Notes under the pieces: model-generated
What the model was told of the DNA's origin: nothing
The model's input: only the letters and a program-made list of their open reading frames with translations
Databases searched by the model: none
Translations under genes and position numbers: made by a program
In this document: positions 8,124 to 16,061 of the stretch, piece by piece
How the letters are laid out: every line of letters starts with the position of its first letter
Numbering within the stretch: position 1 is the stretch's first letter
Source: a virus
Reading direction: 5' to 3' (one strand)
Length of the DNA: 64,000 bases
Virus record (IMG/VR): IMGVR_UViG_3300008107_000033
Coordinates: 1-64,000 of that record

Positions 8124-8997
8124 TGTAAAACCAAAACACTTGGGTGGTGGAGTTGTCCTTTTTGAGAATACCGCAACTATTGATTGGGATTGGTTTTATA
8201 AATTTTGTGAAAAAAGTATAGAAAAAGAAAAAGCAGAAATGTACTCACTTGCAATTCATCCAAATACTGGTGAGCAAGTTTATGTAAATGAAAGTGGGTA
8301 TTATTTTGCAACTGAAATGATTGAAAAAATGCCATATAGGGCATCAAAAATACACCAAGATCAAGAACTTCAGGCAATTAAAACTCTATCTTTTATTGAT
8401 GAAGTAAAATACAAGTGTTTATTAAAGTATATAGAAATGTTTCCATTGGTTTATAAATGTGTTTGGTGGCAGAGTAGGGGTCACATAACTCAATATAAAT
8501 CAGATGTTTATATGGGCCCTCACGCTGATATACAAACCGACTATATGTATGGCTTGCCGCACCCAAACCAACAATTGGCTATGAAAAATGTGGTTGGCAC
8601 AATATTCTATGCCAATGATAGTGTTGAGTCAGATGATGAACTTAATGGAAAAAACTTTACTGGTGGCTCTCACTATTTTTCTTATTTAGATATAGATTAT
8701 TCCCCTAAAAAAGGAGACATATTAATGTTTCCCAGCGATTATATGGCAGCACATGAGGTAAAACCAACTGGTAGTGGCACAAGATATGCGTATCTTGGAT
8801 GGTATTGCCATGGAACACCAAATAAAGCTTTAGGTGAAAGCGTTCTTGACCCACTACAAGATCCAGGTAATGCAGTCAATACAGTTAATGTTTATCTTCC
8901 ATTCCTTAGACAAGATTACCTAAAACACCTCGAAGGTAAAGGATACAAACAGGATTCAATGCAGTATATTGTAGCTTTAAATATGGAACAGTATTAA
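8107..8997 (+). CDS. 2OG-Fe(II) oxygenase
   Basis: A 296-residue oxygenase overlapping the upstream gene by 17 bases, with Shine-Dalgarno AGGAG at 8094-8098. Core motifs: MGPHADIQTDY (H139, D141), VVGTIFYANDS (162-172), GGSHYFSYLDIDYSPKKGDILMFPS (186-210), H216 in AAHEVKP and R226 in SGTRYAYLGWY. The insertion between the first motif and the second strand is longer than in its neighbours, and about 60 residues follow the core. It belongs to the same superfamily as five other proteins of this island but shares little outside the motifs, so the substrates probably differ. Confidence 0.85.
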   Translation: MMNYTDVKPKHLGGGVVLFENTATIDWDWFYKFCEKSIEKEKAEMYSLAIHPNTGEQVYVNESGYYFATEMIEKMPYRASKIHQDQELQAIKTLSFIDEVKYKCLLKYIEMFPLVYKCVWWQSRGHITQYKSDVYMGPHADIQTDYMYGLPHPNQQLAMKNVVGTIFYANDSVESDDELNGKNFTGGSHYFSYLDIDYSPKKGDILMFPSDYMAAHEVKPTGSGTRYAYLGWYCHGTPNKALGESVLDPLQDPGNAVNTVNVYLPFLRQDYLKHLEGKGYKQDSMQYIVALNMEQY

Positions 8998-8999
8998 TA

Positions 9000-9221
9000 A
9001 TGAATATTTCTGAAGAAGAAATTAATTTAATTAAAGAAAAAACTTCTTTATACTTAACTAAGTCTATTCATAAATTGTCTTATATATTAGGCATGGATCC
9101 AAAGCAGATAATGAGTGCATCGTCTTTAAATGATTTAATAGATGATAACGCATCGCAAATGCAAAAAGATGCGATTACCTCACTATACAATCAAGTCATC
9201 GCATTAAAAAAACTTAGTTAA
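9000..9221 (+). CDS. Small helical protein, cassette copy 1, gene a
   Basis: A 73-residue, probably all-helical protein. Its first half (SLYLTKSIHKLSYILGMD) matches the 71-residue protein at 14287-14502 (SYLEKSITTLSAILGID), and both lead a four-gene series of the same order. No known family is recognised. It lies two bases after the upstream oxygenase stop. Probably a partner or adaptor of the cassette's later proteins, by inference from their conserved linkage. Confidence 0.65.
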   Translation: MNISEEEINLIKEKTSLYLTKSIHKLSYILGMDPKQIMSASSLNDLIDDNASQMQKDAITSLYNQVIALKKLS

Positions 9222-9222
9222 T

Positions 9223-9429
9223 ATGGAACCAAAAGAAATTAGCGAAAAACTTATTCATGAGTTTACAGAAAAAATGGATAATGTAGTACCTACGTATTCT
9301 GATGAAGATGAAAATATTGTAATGGAAAATGGCGGAACCACAAGGGAGTATGTTTTAACAAACGAGTTTGCTGAAATAAATAGATATATAATTCTTCCTT
9401 TATCCCCAAGCATAGAAGATTTAACATGA
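9223..9429 (+). CDS. Small acidic protein, cassette copy 1, gene b
   Basis: A 68-residue acidic protein starting directly after the previous stop and overlapping the next gene by four bases (ATGA). It occupies the same place as the acidic 63-residue protein at 14504-14695. Sequence similarity between the two is weak; both are Asp/Glu-rich and short. Function unknown. Confidence 0.6.
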   Translation: MEPKEISEKLIHEFTEKMDNVVPTYSDEDENIVMENGGTTREYVLTNEFAEINRYIILPLSPSIEDLT

Positions 9430-9710
9430 GCTACAATGCAATTGAAGACTTAAAATATATAGATAGACAAATTAGCTTCTATTTATACTGTGTTGGCTTA
9501 GATGGCTCTATTGCAAATGCCTATAGTATAGATGAAATCATAACAGCAACTAGATCTATAACCATAGCCCCAATAGATGATGTTGAATCTGGTAAGTTAA
9601 ATTTAGGCCAAGATCCTTCTTATTTATATTTAAAGAATCAAAGAATTTCTCTAATAGGAAACATAAGAAGATTGTGGCACATGCGTCAAATTGCGATTGG
9701 AACAATTTAA
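9426..9710 (+). CDS. Small helical protein, cassette copy 1, gene c
   Basis: A 94-residue protein with a start in an ATGA overlap. The C-terminal block YLYLKNQRISLIGNIRRLW aligns with YIKKQNISLSRGIRRAW of the protein at 14679-14960, and the N-terminal block IEDLKYIDRQISFYLYCVGLD aligns with AEADLKIRSQHLASFMYILGID. Not a recognised family. Conserved order next to a Rossmann-type protein in both cassettes suggests a functional pair. Confidence 0.65.
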   Translation: MSYNAIEDLKYIDRQISFYLYCVGLDGSIANAYSIDEIITATRSITIAPIDDVESGKLNLGQDPSYLYLKNQRISLIGNIRRLWHMRQIAIGTI

Positions 9711-9711
9711 T

Positions 9712-10416
9712 ATGATGTATGAAAAAGATTATTTTGACAATTTAGCAAGATTGATTAAATATACAGATGTTGAATCCATTGAAGATTCAATGCAAAAAAG
9801 TAAAAATGTTAAGTCGTATTTAGATACATTGTCTCTTGACAAGAGAAAAGTTGCAGCAGGAATGGATTTTTTAATTTGGTATTTTGATGTATTTAGTCAA
9901 GAAAGTCATTTTTGGAATACCAATCAAGCCTATTATTATGCCGCAAATACTCATGAGTTTGGCTTTTTAACGGCCAACCCTAAAACCTCTCTTATGACAC
10001 TTCCAGCATTCAATACGGGATTGGCTAGATTAATGCAGAAGAAATCAGAACTAACTTTATTAAATAATTATCAATTAAATTTATTTGAAAAAATAATAAA
10101 AAAAGATAATGAAAACTGGAATTATAATATAATCTCAATGCAAGATATAGAGTCTGAAAAAGGTGGAAAATATGATTTTATATGCATGAGCATACATGAC
10201 GTATTGCACGATCCTGAGGTAGTTATTAAATTTTACAATATGTTAAATAAAAATGGGACAATAATGATGTTGTATACTGGTACGGATTCTTTGTATAAGG
10301 ATGAGTCTGTTTTTACCGATTTTTACGAAGTGCATGAATATCTTAAAAATATAGAAAATTCTTGCGTATATCATAACCCAACTGGCGCTGCTGTTACATA
10401 TGCAGTAAAATTGTAA
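9712..10416 (+). CDS. Rossmann-fold, methyltransferase-like protein, cassette copy 1, gene d
   Basis: A 234-residue protein; I prefer the ATG at 9712 directly after the upstream TAA over an upstream TTG. The C-terminal half has the strand-helix pattern of class I methyltransferases: KYDFICMSIHDVLHDPEVVIKFYNMLNKNGTIMML, then YHNPTGAAVTYAVKL at the end. The glycine-rich S-adenosylmethionine loop (motif I) is not visible, so catalysis is doubtful. It aligns with the protein at 14950-15684 at LDKRK/IDKRN and at the two blocks above. Function unknown. Confidence 0.6.
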   Translation: MMYEKDYFDNLARLIKYTDVESIEDSMQKSKNVKSYLDTLSLDKRKVAAGMDFLIWYFDVFSQESHFWNTNQAYYYAANTHEFGFLTANPKTSLMTLPAFNTGLARLMQKKSELTLLNNYQLNLFEKIIKKDNENWNYNIISMQDIESEKGGKYDFICMSIHDVLHDPEVVIKFYNMLNKNGTIMMLYTGTDSLYKDESVFTDFYEVHEYLKNIENSCVYHNPTGAAVTYAVKL

Positions 10417-10423
10417 TACTATA
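10417..10423 (+). promoter_or_regulatory. TACTATA motif, leaderless start
   Basis: TACTATA starts right after the TAA of the upstream gene and the next ATG is seven bases downstream of it (10430). If it acts as a -10 element the message would start at or next to the ATG. There is no Shine-Dalgarno. Confidence 0.4.
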
Positions 10424-10429
10424 TATATT

Positions 10430-11107
10430 ATGATTGTTTTGGATAATTTTATAAAAGATCAAATTTTACTAGATGAAATTAAACATACCAAAGACTTCTT
10501 CCCAGAGTCAATGGGGGACGAAGAGCGCATCGCAACCGTTTTAAATGGTTATCATGATGAACTATGCGATTGCTTTGCGCCATATATGTTTTGGGATGGC
10601 TGGCACAAATCAGACACAAATACTCCAAGGAAAAGATTAATTAAAGCAATTTGGGAAAATAATCTACCTTTTCCAATTGAAGAATTATGTGGATTTGAAT
10701 ATTGGACTAGAACTTTTAAGCCAGGACAATTCTTAGATGTTCACGTAGATGAAGATACTTTTTTATACGCAGACACCAAGGTTTTTAGGGGCCCAAAGAT
10801 CGGCTGCGTATATTATCCAAGTACAAACGATGTTGTTGGTGGTTTTCTAGAACTTCATCCCAAAGCCATAATCGAAGACACTTATAATGCGCTTGAGAAA
10901 GAAAATATGGACCCTCTAATTGCGCCAGTTGAAATGAGGGAAAGAATAGCTTGCTTGCCGAATAGGTTAATCATTTTCGATGCCGGTCACATCATACATA
11001 ATACAACTCCTCCTATTAGTGGTGTTAGAAGGGTTGTTGTTATTAATGTTTGGCATAAAGATAGCCCACCCTCTGCACTGGCAACTGGAAAATTTTATTA
11101 TGAATAA
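10430..11107 (+). CDS. 2OG-Fe(II) oxygenase
   Basis: A 225-residue protein. Core: TFKPGQFLDVHVDEDT (H105, D107), IGCVYYPSTNDVVGGFLEL (124-142), then LPNRLIIFDAGHIIHNTTPP (H187 or H190 as the distal iron ligand) and SGVRRVVVINVWH (R200/R201). The insertion with PKAIIEDTYNALEKENMDP between core strands is unusual. The gene has no Shine-Dalgarno and follows a TACTATA motif. The stop overlaps the next start. Substrate unknown; the neighbouring oxygenase may act on the same target. Confidence 0.8.
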   Translation: MIVLDNFIKDQILLDEIKHTKDFFPESMGDEERIATVLNGYHDELCDCFAPYMFWDGWHKSDTNTPRKRLIKAIWENNLPFPIEELCGFEYWTRTFKPGQFLDVHVDEDTFLYADTKVFRGPKIGCVYYPSTNDVVGGFLELHPKAIIEDTYNALEKENMDPLIAPVEMRERIACLPNRLIIFDAGHIIHNTTPPISGVRRVVVINVWHKDSPPSALATGKFYYE

Positions 11108-11708
11108 TTTAAAAGTTGTTAATTTATTTTCATTAAATGTATATACATCTTATTTAGAAAATATAAATAATGATATTATTTTAAATGAAATTAAAGAACA
11201 TTCTGGTTCCATACCAAATGTAAAAGATCCTTACCCAGCGCATACATTTTATGAGGACAGAACATTTCCATTTGAAAAATCTGAATGCAAAAAGTTATTT
11301 AAGGAAATAGAAAAAGCAGTAAGTTTTACTATTGATAGAGAAATGAAAATAGATTCTATATGGACTTTATCGCTAGAAGAGGGTCAATCAGTAACTGCGC
11401 ATACTCACAAGATTAATACTCATTTGTATCCAGAAGAGTATTTTTCTGTCTCGTATTATATAAATGCACCAAAAAATAGCGCAGATTTAATCTTTACTAC
11501 GTCACACTGTAATTCAATTGAAACATCAACTGCAATTACTCCAGAAACAGGAATGTTAGTTATATTTAATTCTTATATAAACCACATGACCAATAGACAT
11601 TATAACAAAGAACAAAGAGTTGTTGTTAGCGCAAATCTGAGCCCAGTAAACCGAAATGTTTTAGAAAATCCAGATTGGTCAGCATATACAGTGCCAAAGA
11701 ACTATTAA
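11100..11708 (+). CDS. 2OG-Fe(II) oxygenase (HxH-type variant)
   Basis: A 202-residue protein. The longest open frame begins at 10980 inside the upstream gene, but the ATG at 11100, overlapping the upstream stop, gives the correct fold start. Motifs: the proximal iron site reads HTH (H101, H103) where most relatives have HxD, followed by YFSVSYYINAPKNSADLIF (114-132), PETGMLVIFNSYINHM (148-163, H162) and R173 in EQRVVVSANLSPVN. This matches a family of putative 2OG oxygenases with fatty-acid- or protein-type unknown substrates, judged by pattern only. HxH in place of HxD could alter iron binding. Confidence 0.7.
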   Translation: MNNLKVVNLFSLNVYTSYLENINNDIILNEIKEHSGSIPNVKDPYPAHTFYEDRTFPFEKSECKKLFKEIEKAVSFTIDREMKIDSIWTLSLEEGQSVTAHTHKINTHLYPEEYFSVSYYINAPKNSADLIFTTSHCNSIETSTAITPETGMLVIFNSYINHMTNRHYNKEQRVVVSANLSPVNRNVLENPDWSAYTVPKNY

Positions 11709-11721
11709 TTAAAGAGGAAAA

Positions 11722-12831
11722 ATGACAGTTACAAAAGATACCTATAAAGAATTTGTTGGAAATATAAAAGTTAATGATATAGATCCGATTATTAATGCTC
11801 CAGAAGTTGATTTTAACGCTGTTGATCATGTTGTTAAAAATAATAGTGACGTTATTTTTACTTGGGATTATTCACTTGTTAGAACTCAACTAAGAAAACT
11901 TTATGAAAAGGCTAAGAATAATCAATGGAATGGAGAGACTGCTCTTGACTGGTCTGTAAATGTAGATGTTGAGAAATCAGTAATTGAGGACTATTCTAAC
12001 TTTGGATCAAGCAGAGAAATGTCAGTATACAAGGGTAGTCCAGTTGAAAAGTGGGGAGACAAAGAGTGGTTGCAATTTGGCGTTGAAAGCAGAAAGTGGA
12101 TGATATCTCAATTCATACACGGAGAACAAGGTGCTCTAATATGTTCAGCAAAACTAACTCAAACATGCCCCTGGTATGACGGAAAACTGTATGCATCAAC
12201 TCAGGTGGTAGATGAGGCAAGACACATAGAGGTATTCGCTAAGTATGCAAATGAAAAATTGGGAGGAACACTTCCTTTTAATTGGCATATTCAAAGTTTA
12301 ATTGACGACACCATTGCTGATAATCGTTGGGATATGACTTATCTAGGTATGCAAATTATGGTTGAAGGTCTGGGGCTTGCATCAATGGCATATATGCGTG
12401 AACTGACAAATGAGCCTCTTCTAAAACAATTATTGCGCAATGTTATGGCAGACGAAGCTCGACACATATCATTTGGTGTTATTTCGCTAAAGGAAATATA
12501 CGCAGAGATGACAGATGTTGAAATAATGGAGCGTCAACAGTTTGCATATGAAGCAAGTATTAAGCTTGGAGAAAGAATGCTACAGCAAGAAGTATATGAG
12601 AAAATGGGTGTTAAGACAAAAGATATTGCTCCATTCTTACTCAATGATCCAGCACAAGCTTGGATACGAAAAATGCTTGCAGCAAAAATAGTTCCAAATG
12701 TTAGCAAACTTGGGTTGCTAGATAGAAACGGAGCATGGTTGAGAAGAAAGTTTGAAGAAATGGGAACTATAGAATTTGAAAATCTTGGAGATACAGAAGA
12801 AGAATTCTCAGCTTTTATTCACAGTTACTAA
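11722..12831 (+). CDS. Ferritin-like diiron protein, putative oxygenase
   Basis: A 369-residue helical protein with a complete four-helix diiron ligand set: E135 in HGEQGAL, E165xxH168 in DEARH, E215 in MVEGLG and E245xxH248 in the second DEARH. Spacing is that of ferritin-like oxygenases and oxidases such as the AurF-type N-oxygenases and the R2-like proteins. It lacks the R2 radical-tyrosine context, and no nrdA is near, so ribonucleotide reductase is unlikely. Probable O2-activating enzyme; substrate unknown. Shine-Dalgarno AGAGG at 11712-11716. It sits among six 2OG-Fe(II) enzymes, so the island concentrates O2-dependent iron chemistry. Confidence 0.75.
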   Translation: MTVTKDTYKEFVGNIKVNDIDPIINAPEVDFNAVDHVVKNNSDVIFTWDYSLVRTQLRKLYEKAKNNQWNGETALDWSVNVDVEKSVIEDYSNFGSSREMSVYKGSPVEKWGDKEWLQFGVESRKWMISQFIHGEQGALICSAKLTQTCPWYDGKLYASTQVVDEARHIEVFAKYANEKLGGTLPFNWHIQSLIDDTIADNRWDMTYLGMQIMVEGLGLASMAYMRELTNEPLLKQLLRNVMADEARHISFGVISLKEIYAEMTDVEIMERQQFAYEASIKLGERMLQQEVYEKMGVKTKDIAPFLLNDPAQAWIRKMLAAKIVPNVSKLGLLDRNGAWLRRKFEEMGTIEFENLGDTEEEFSAFIHSY

Positions 12832-12832
12832 T

Positions 12833-13480
12833 ATGAAAACTCCTGATGATTTTAAAATAAATACAGTCTATTCTTATAATAGTCCAAATGATTTAAAGAA
12901 TTATTATAATGATTGGGCTCATGAATACGATGATTATACTAATCAGGTAAGTTATATCCTTCCACAAAAAGTGATTGAAATATTTTGTATGTATCAATTA
13001 AATCATAATTCTACGGTTTTAGATATTGGTTGTGGAACTGGATTAGCTGGTTATTTATTGGGAAAAATAAAACAAAATCTGTGGATAGAGGGAATAGATA
13101 TATCTGGATCAATGATTCAGATAGCAGCAAAAAAAATTAAACCAAATTTTAAGCCAACATATGATTGGATGATTGTTGAAGATTTTAAAAAGAATAAACT
13201 TCTACTAGAAAATCATTATGATGGAATTATAAGTGCTGGTACATTTACTCTCGGTCATTTGGATTCTAATGATTTAATAGATTCAATAAAATATTTAAAG
13301 AAAAATGGACTAGCAGTTATTAGCATAAAAGAAGATCACTTCATTGAAAATAATTTCAATGAAAAAATATCTCAAGCAAAAAGAAATTCTTTAATAAAAG
13401 ATGTAGAATATTTTAAGGTAAATTCTTATGATTCTTCTTTTTCAGCAGAATCAATAATAGTTAAGTTTTTAAGAGGGTAA
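12833..13480 (+). CDS. Class I SAM-dependent methyltransferase
   Basis: A 215-residue methyltransferase. I place the start at the ATG one base after the diiron gene stop, not at an upstream ATG inside that gene. Motif I VLDIGCGTG (residues 62-70), the acidic end of strand 2 in IEGIDISGSMIQIA, motif IV region YDGIISAGTFTLGHL and the post-IV KNGLAVISIKED strand are all present. The N-terminal YYNDWAHEYDDYT block is typical of small-molecule methyltransferases (ubiE-like style). Acceptor unknown; co-directional with the diiron protein, so sequential oxidation and methylation is possible. Confidence 0.8.
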   Translation: MKTPDDFKINTVYSYNSPNDLKNYYNDWAHEYDDYTNQVSYILPQKVIEIFCMYQLNHNSTVLDIGCGTGLAGYLLGKIKQNLWIEGIDISGSMIQIAAKKIKPNFKPTYDWMIVEDFKKNKLLLENHYDGIISAGTFTLGHLDSNDLIDSIKYLKKNGLAVISIKEDHFIENNFNEKISQAKRNSLIKDVEYFKVNSYDSSFSAESIIVKFLRG

Positions 13481-13481
13481 T

Positions 13482-14261
13482 GTGCTAGAAGATTTAATGA
13501 AAATAAACGCTCCAAGAATATCTATATTTACTGACTTTCTTTCAAAAGAGGATTCAGAAATTATAAAGAAGTACTGCAGAGATAATAAAGATAATTTTCC
13601 ATTTGTTGGTTATGATTCCCCAATAAGATGGAAGGTCGAAGAGCATTCAAAATATCCAGAACTTAAATATGTAAAATCATTTCTTATCAGTGAAGAAGAA
13701 TATGAATTATATGTAAATGGAAAAATACCAGAACCTTATCCAAATGACAGTAAGCATGGTGATAATTATAATATATCAATGAAAGTTTTTGATGAAAGAG
13801 ATAAGCATCAAAAGTCTCCAGAAGAAAAATACACATCTTTGATACATTATGAAAAGTGGCCAAATGATGTATTGCAAAGTGCAACCTTTGATGCTTTAAC
13901 TAAATATTTAAATGGTGTTGTTAAGATTGTAAAGGATATTTATAACGTAGATTGTTTTAGCGAAAGTGGTCCATGGATTGCAGTTGCAAAAGAAGGTGGA
14001 TATATGAATATGCATTGTGACGGAACATTCATACACAACAGAGATGCTGTTACTCATTTTTCTTCAGTATATTATATAAATGATGACTATGAAGGTGGAG
14101 AGTTTAATATGCCGCTTATGGGTTTCAATCTTAAACCAAAAGAAAATTCTCTTCTTTTATTTACACATTCTTCACACGAAGACATGGCGCATGAAGTGAC
14201 TCCCGTTATTTCTGGTGATCGTTTTGTATCTCAGGGCTTCTTTGCGGTAAAGAAAGCATGA
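13482..14261 (+). CDS. 2OG-Fe(II) oxygenase
   Basis: A 259-residue oxygenase, starting with GTG at 13482 after AGAGGG; an ATG at 13497 is an alternative. A 150-residue N-terminal region precedes the core GGYMNMHCDGTF (H178, D180), FSSVYYINDDYEGGEF (193-208), GFNLKPKENSLLLFTH (214-229), H237 in DMAHEVTPV and R247 in SGDRFVSQGFF. The YYINDDYEGGE core resembles those at 6637 and 5919, suggesting these three are the closest relatives within the window. Substrate unknown. Confidence 0.85.
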   Translation: MLEDLMKINAPRISIFTDFLSKEDSEIIKKYCRDNKDNFPFVGYDSPIRWKVEEHSKYPELKYVKSFLISEEEYELYVNGKIPEPYPNDSKHGDNYNISMKVFDERDKHQKSPEEKYTSLIHYEKWPNDVLQSATFDALTKYLNGVVKIVKDIYNVDCFSESGPWIAVAKEGGYMNMHCDGTFIHNRDAVTHFSSVYYINDDYEGGEFNMPLMGFNLKPKENSLLLFTHSSHEDMAHEVTPVISGDRFVSQGFFAVKKA

Positions 14262-14286
14262 TACACTTATAGTTAAAGGAGAAAAT

Positions 14287-14502
14287 ATGCAATTAGGTCA
14301 ATACGATATTGATAGAGCAAAGTCACAAGCTAAATCTTATTTAGAGAAATCAATAACCACACTTTCTGCTATTCTTGGTATAGATGCAAACGATATTGAT
14401 TTAAAAAAAGCAAACCCATATCCAGAAGGAAGTCATTTGCACGCAGCTTACATTTGTTTATCTAATGAGATAAAAGCTTATAATAAACTTATTGGAGAAT
14501 AG
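14287..14502 (+). CDS. Small helical protein, cassette copy 2, gene a
   Basis: A 71-residue helical protein with a good Shine-Dalgarno (AAGGAG). It aligns with the protein at 9000-9221 at the SYLEKSITTLSAILGID block, and it opens the second copy of the four-gene cassette. Not a known family. Confidence 0.65.
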   Translation: MQLGQYDIDRAKSQAKSYLEKSITTLSAILGIDANDIDLKKANPYPEGSHLHAAYICLSNEIKAYNKLIGE

Positions 14503-14503
14503 C

Positions 14504-14695
14504 ATGAGTGACATTGAAGATTTTGATTGGTCAAAAAGAGAAGGCGAATCTATAACAGATGTTCCAGATTGGGATAATGAAACAATAGAGTGGGATTCTT
14601 CTACTGGTATTTATTACGTAGCAGGAAAGCCTGTTAGTATGTGTCAAGGTGTAGCAATGTTTAAGGATGAAGAAAAAAATGACGACAAAGTATGA
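14504..14695 (+). CDS. Small acidic protein, cassette copy 2, gene b
   Basis: A 63-residue Asp/Glu/Trp-rich protein. I choose the ATG at 14504 with GGAG eight bases upstream over a TTG at 14492. It holds the same position as the 68-residue acidic protein at 9223-9429. Tryptophans recur in DFDW, PDWDN and IEWD. Function unknown. Confidence 0.6.
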   Translation: MSDIEDFDWSKREGESITDVPDWDNETIEWDSSTGIYYVAGKPVSMCQGVAMFKDEEKNDDKV

Positions 14696-14960
14696 TGCTG
14701 AAGCAGATTTAAAAATTAGATCTCAGCATCTAGCTTCTTTTATGTATATACTCGGAATAGATGAAGAAGATTTTTTAAAAACTACAATAGACGATCTCAT
14801 CTTATTGATTAGAGAAAGATACGCCTATGACCACGACATATCATTAGATATAGCTTCAAAAGAATATATAAAAAAACAAAATATATCTTTGTCTAGAGGC
14901 ATAAGAAGAGCCTGGTTTGATATCCAGTTTGCAACCTATGAGGTCAATAATGTCAAGTGA
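14679..14960 (+). CDS. Small helical protein, cassette copy 2, gene c
   Basis: A 93-residue protein; the ATG at 14679 is favoured over 14667 because it matches the N-terminus of the paralogue at 9426-9710 and has a better Shine-Dalgarno distance. The C-terminal YIKKQNISLSRGIRRAW block is shared with the paralogue. It overlaps both neighbours. Function unknown. Confidence 0.65.
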   Translation: MTTKYDAEADLKIRSQHLASFMYILGIDEEDFLKTTIDDLILLIRERYAYDHDISLDIASKEYIKKQNISLSRGIRRAWFDIQFATYEVNNVK

Positions 14961-15684
14961 TAAAAGATATGAGCCGCAGATGTCTTTTGATTATACGAAA
15001 TGGGTATATGATTGGAAGGAATTTGCTCGCAAATCAACAAAAGAAGATGGCCCTGAGTCAGTAGCTATATCTAATTATCTTTTTAATGTTGTTGGCATAG
15101 ATAAAAGAAATATAGCCACTGGTGGGGCAAGTGACTATGAGTTCGTGATTCATTACCCAAGACCAGCACTGGCTGATTCTTACGGTCAATCTCAATGGAT
15201 GCCCATACTGCTTATTCAGGCTTTAATGGACATTAGTCCAAAGAAACGTATACTTGCACTTTCTGGTGGTCTTGATCGTTTTAGGCTAAAGCCATTTCAG
15301 GAAATATATAATTCACAAATTTATTTTTTAAATAATAAAAAATTGTCATTATATGAAAAATTTCAGTACGAAAATGCTCCTATAGAGTATGGAGTATTGA
15401 CCCAGCAATACTTGGAAAGTAACTATAACTTTACTTTTGACCTAATAATAGGTTGGTCTCAAGATATGGAGAATCCATTTATTCCAGTAGATTTGTATTT
15501 AGATAGACTGGAAAAAGGTGGTATTTTAATTATTCAAAATAGTTCTGACAGTGTTTTTCTGTATCAAAATGACACACAAGCATCCCCGGTATGGCAATAT
15601 CACCAGGATATAAAGTCAAGAGACGACTGCCATATGTATCACATTCCACTTTTTTATGGCATAACAATTGTTGTAAAGCAGTAA
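14950..15684 (+). CDS. Rossmann-fold, methyltransferase-like protein, cassette copy 2, gene d
   Basis: A 244-residue protein. The ATG at 14950 is preferred over a TTG at 14917. Strands of a Rossmann-like domain are visible in PKKRILALSGGLDRF, FDLIIGWSQDMENPF, LEKGGILIIQNSSD and YHIPLFYGITIVVKQ, paralogous to the protein at 9712-10416. The canonical methyltransferase motif I is replaced by ALSGGLDRF, so cofactor binding is uncertain. Last gene of the accessory island before the structural block. Confidence 0.6.
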   Translation: MSSDKRYEPQMSFDYTKWVYDWKEFARKSTKEDGPESVAISNYLFNVVGIDKRNIATGGASDYEFVIHYPRPALADSYGQSQWMPILLIQALMDISPKKRILALSGGLDRFRLKPFQEIYNSQIYFLNNKKLSLYEKFQYENAPIEYGVLTQQYLESNYNFTFDLIIGWSQDMENPFIPVDLYLDRLEKGGILIIQNSSDSVFLYQNDTQASPVWQYHQDIKSRDDCHMYHIPLFYGITIVVKQ

Positions 15685-15695
15685 ATTAAAACCAT

Positions 15696-15702
15696 TACTA
15701 TA
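15696..15702 (+). promoter_or_regulatory. Candidate late-promoter motif TACTATA
   Basis: ATTACTATATAG lies in the 43-base gap between the accessory island and the structural block, 25 bases before the next ATG, which has GGAG. Same heptamer as at 2284, 10417, 16023 and 19784. Confidence 0.45.
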
Positions 15703-15727
15703 TAGCGTAGCTTAACCCTGGAGAGCC

Positions 15728-16015
15728 ATGTTATATAATACAAATATTACCTATAATAATCCAAATTATTTATATAATGGAACTTTAATAATTACGGCAC
15801 AAAGCCTTGTATCTCCAATTATATTAAATAATATAACAGTATTATACTCATTAAATGAAGATTACTCAAACTATACAACAATAGGGGTAGTCAGCATGGA
15901 TGTAAGTCCAAGCGGAATTTTAACTCTTGAAGTATTAGATAATGACGTATCAGCAATATCTTCGGCTCAAGTAATAGCAATAGGGCCATCTGGGGAAGTA
16001 TCCATAGTTAGCTAA
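15728..16015 (+). CDS. Small beta-rich protein at the head of the structural block
   Basis: A 95-residue, Asn/Ile/Ser-rich protein without Cys, predicted to be all beta; Shine-Dalgarno TGGAGAG. It is the first gene after the accessory island and before head-completion candidates, with its own TACTATA motif. This suggests a virion decoration or neck component, but no family is recognised. It ends 46 bases before the next gene. Confidence 0.6.
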   Translation: MLYNTNITYNNPNYLYNGTLIITAQSLVSPIILNNITVLYSLNEDYSNYTTIGVVSMDVSPSGILTLEVLDNDVSAISSAQVIAIGPSGEVSIVS

Positions 16016-16022
16016 AACAAGC

Positions 16023-16029
16023 TACTATA
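16023..16029 (+). promoter_or_regulatory. Candidate late-promoter motif TACTATA
   Basis: GCTACTATAACT eight bases after the previous stop and 32 bases before the 16062 ATG, which has TTGGAG. Repeat of the motif found before other late genes. Confidence 0.4.
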
Positions 16030-16061
16030 ACTGACAAATTGTAAGTTTTATTGGAGAAAAA

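Noticed and set aside
11722-12831. Ribonucleotide reductase small subunit
   Set aside because: The diiron ligands fit the wider ferritin-like group, but the radical-tyrosine context and a large subunit gene are missing.
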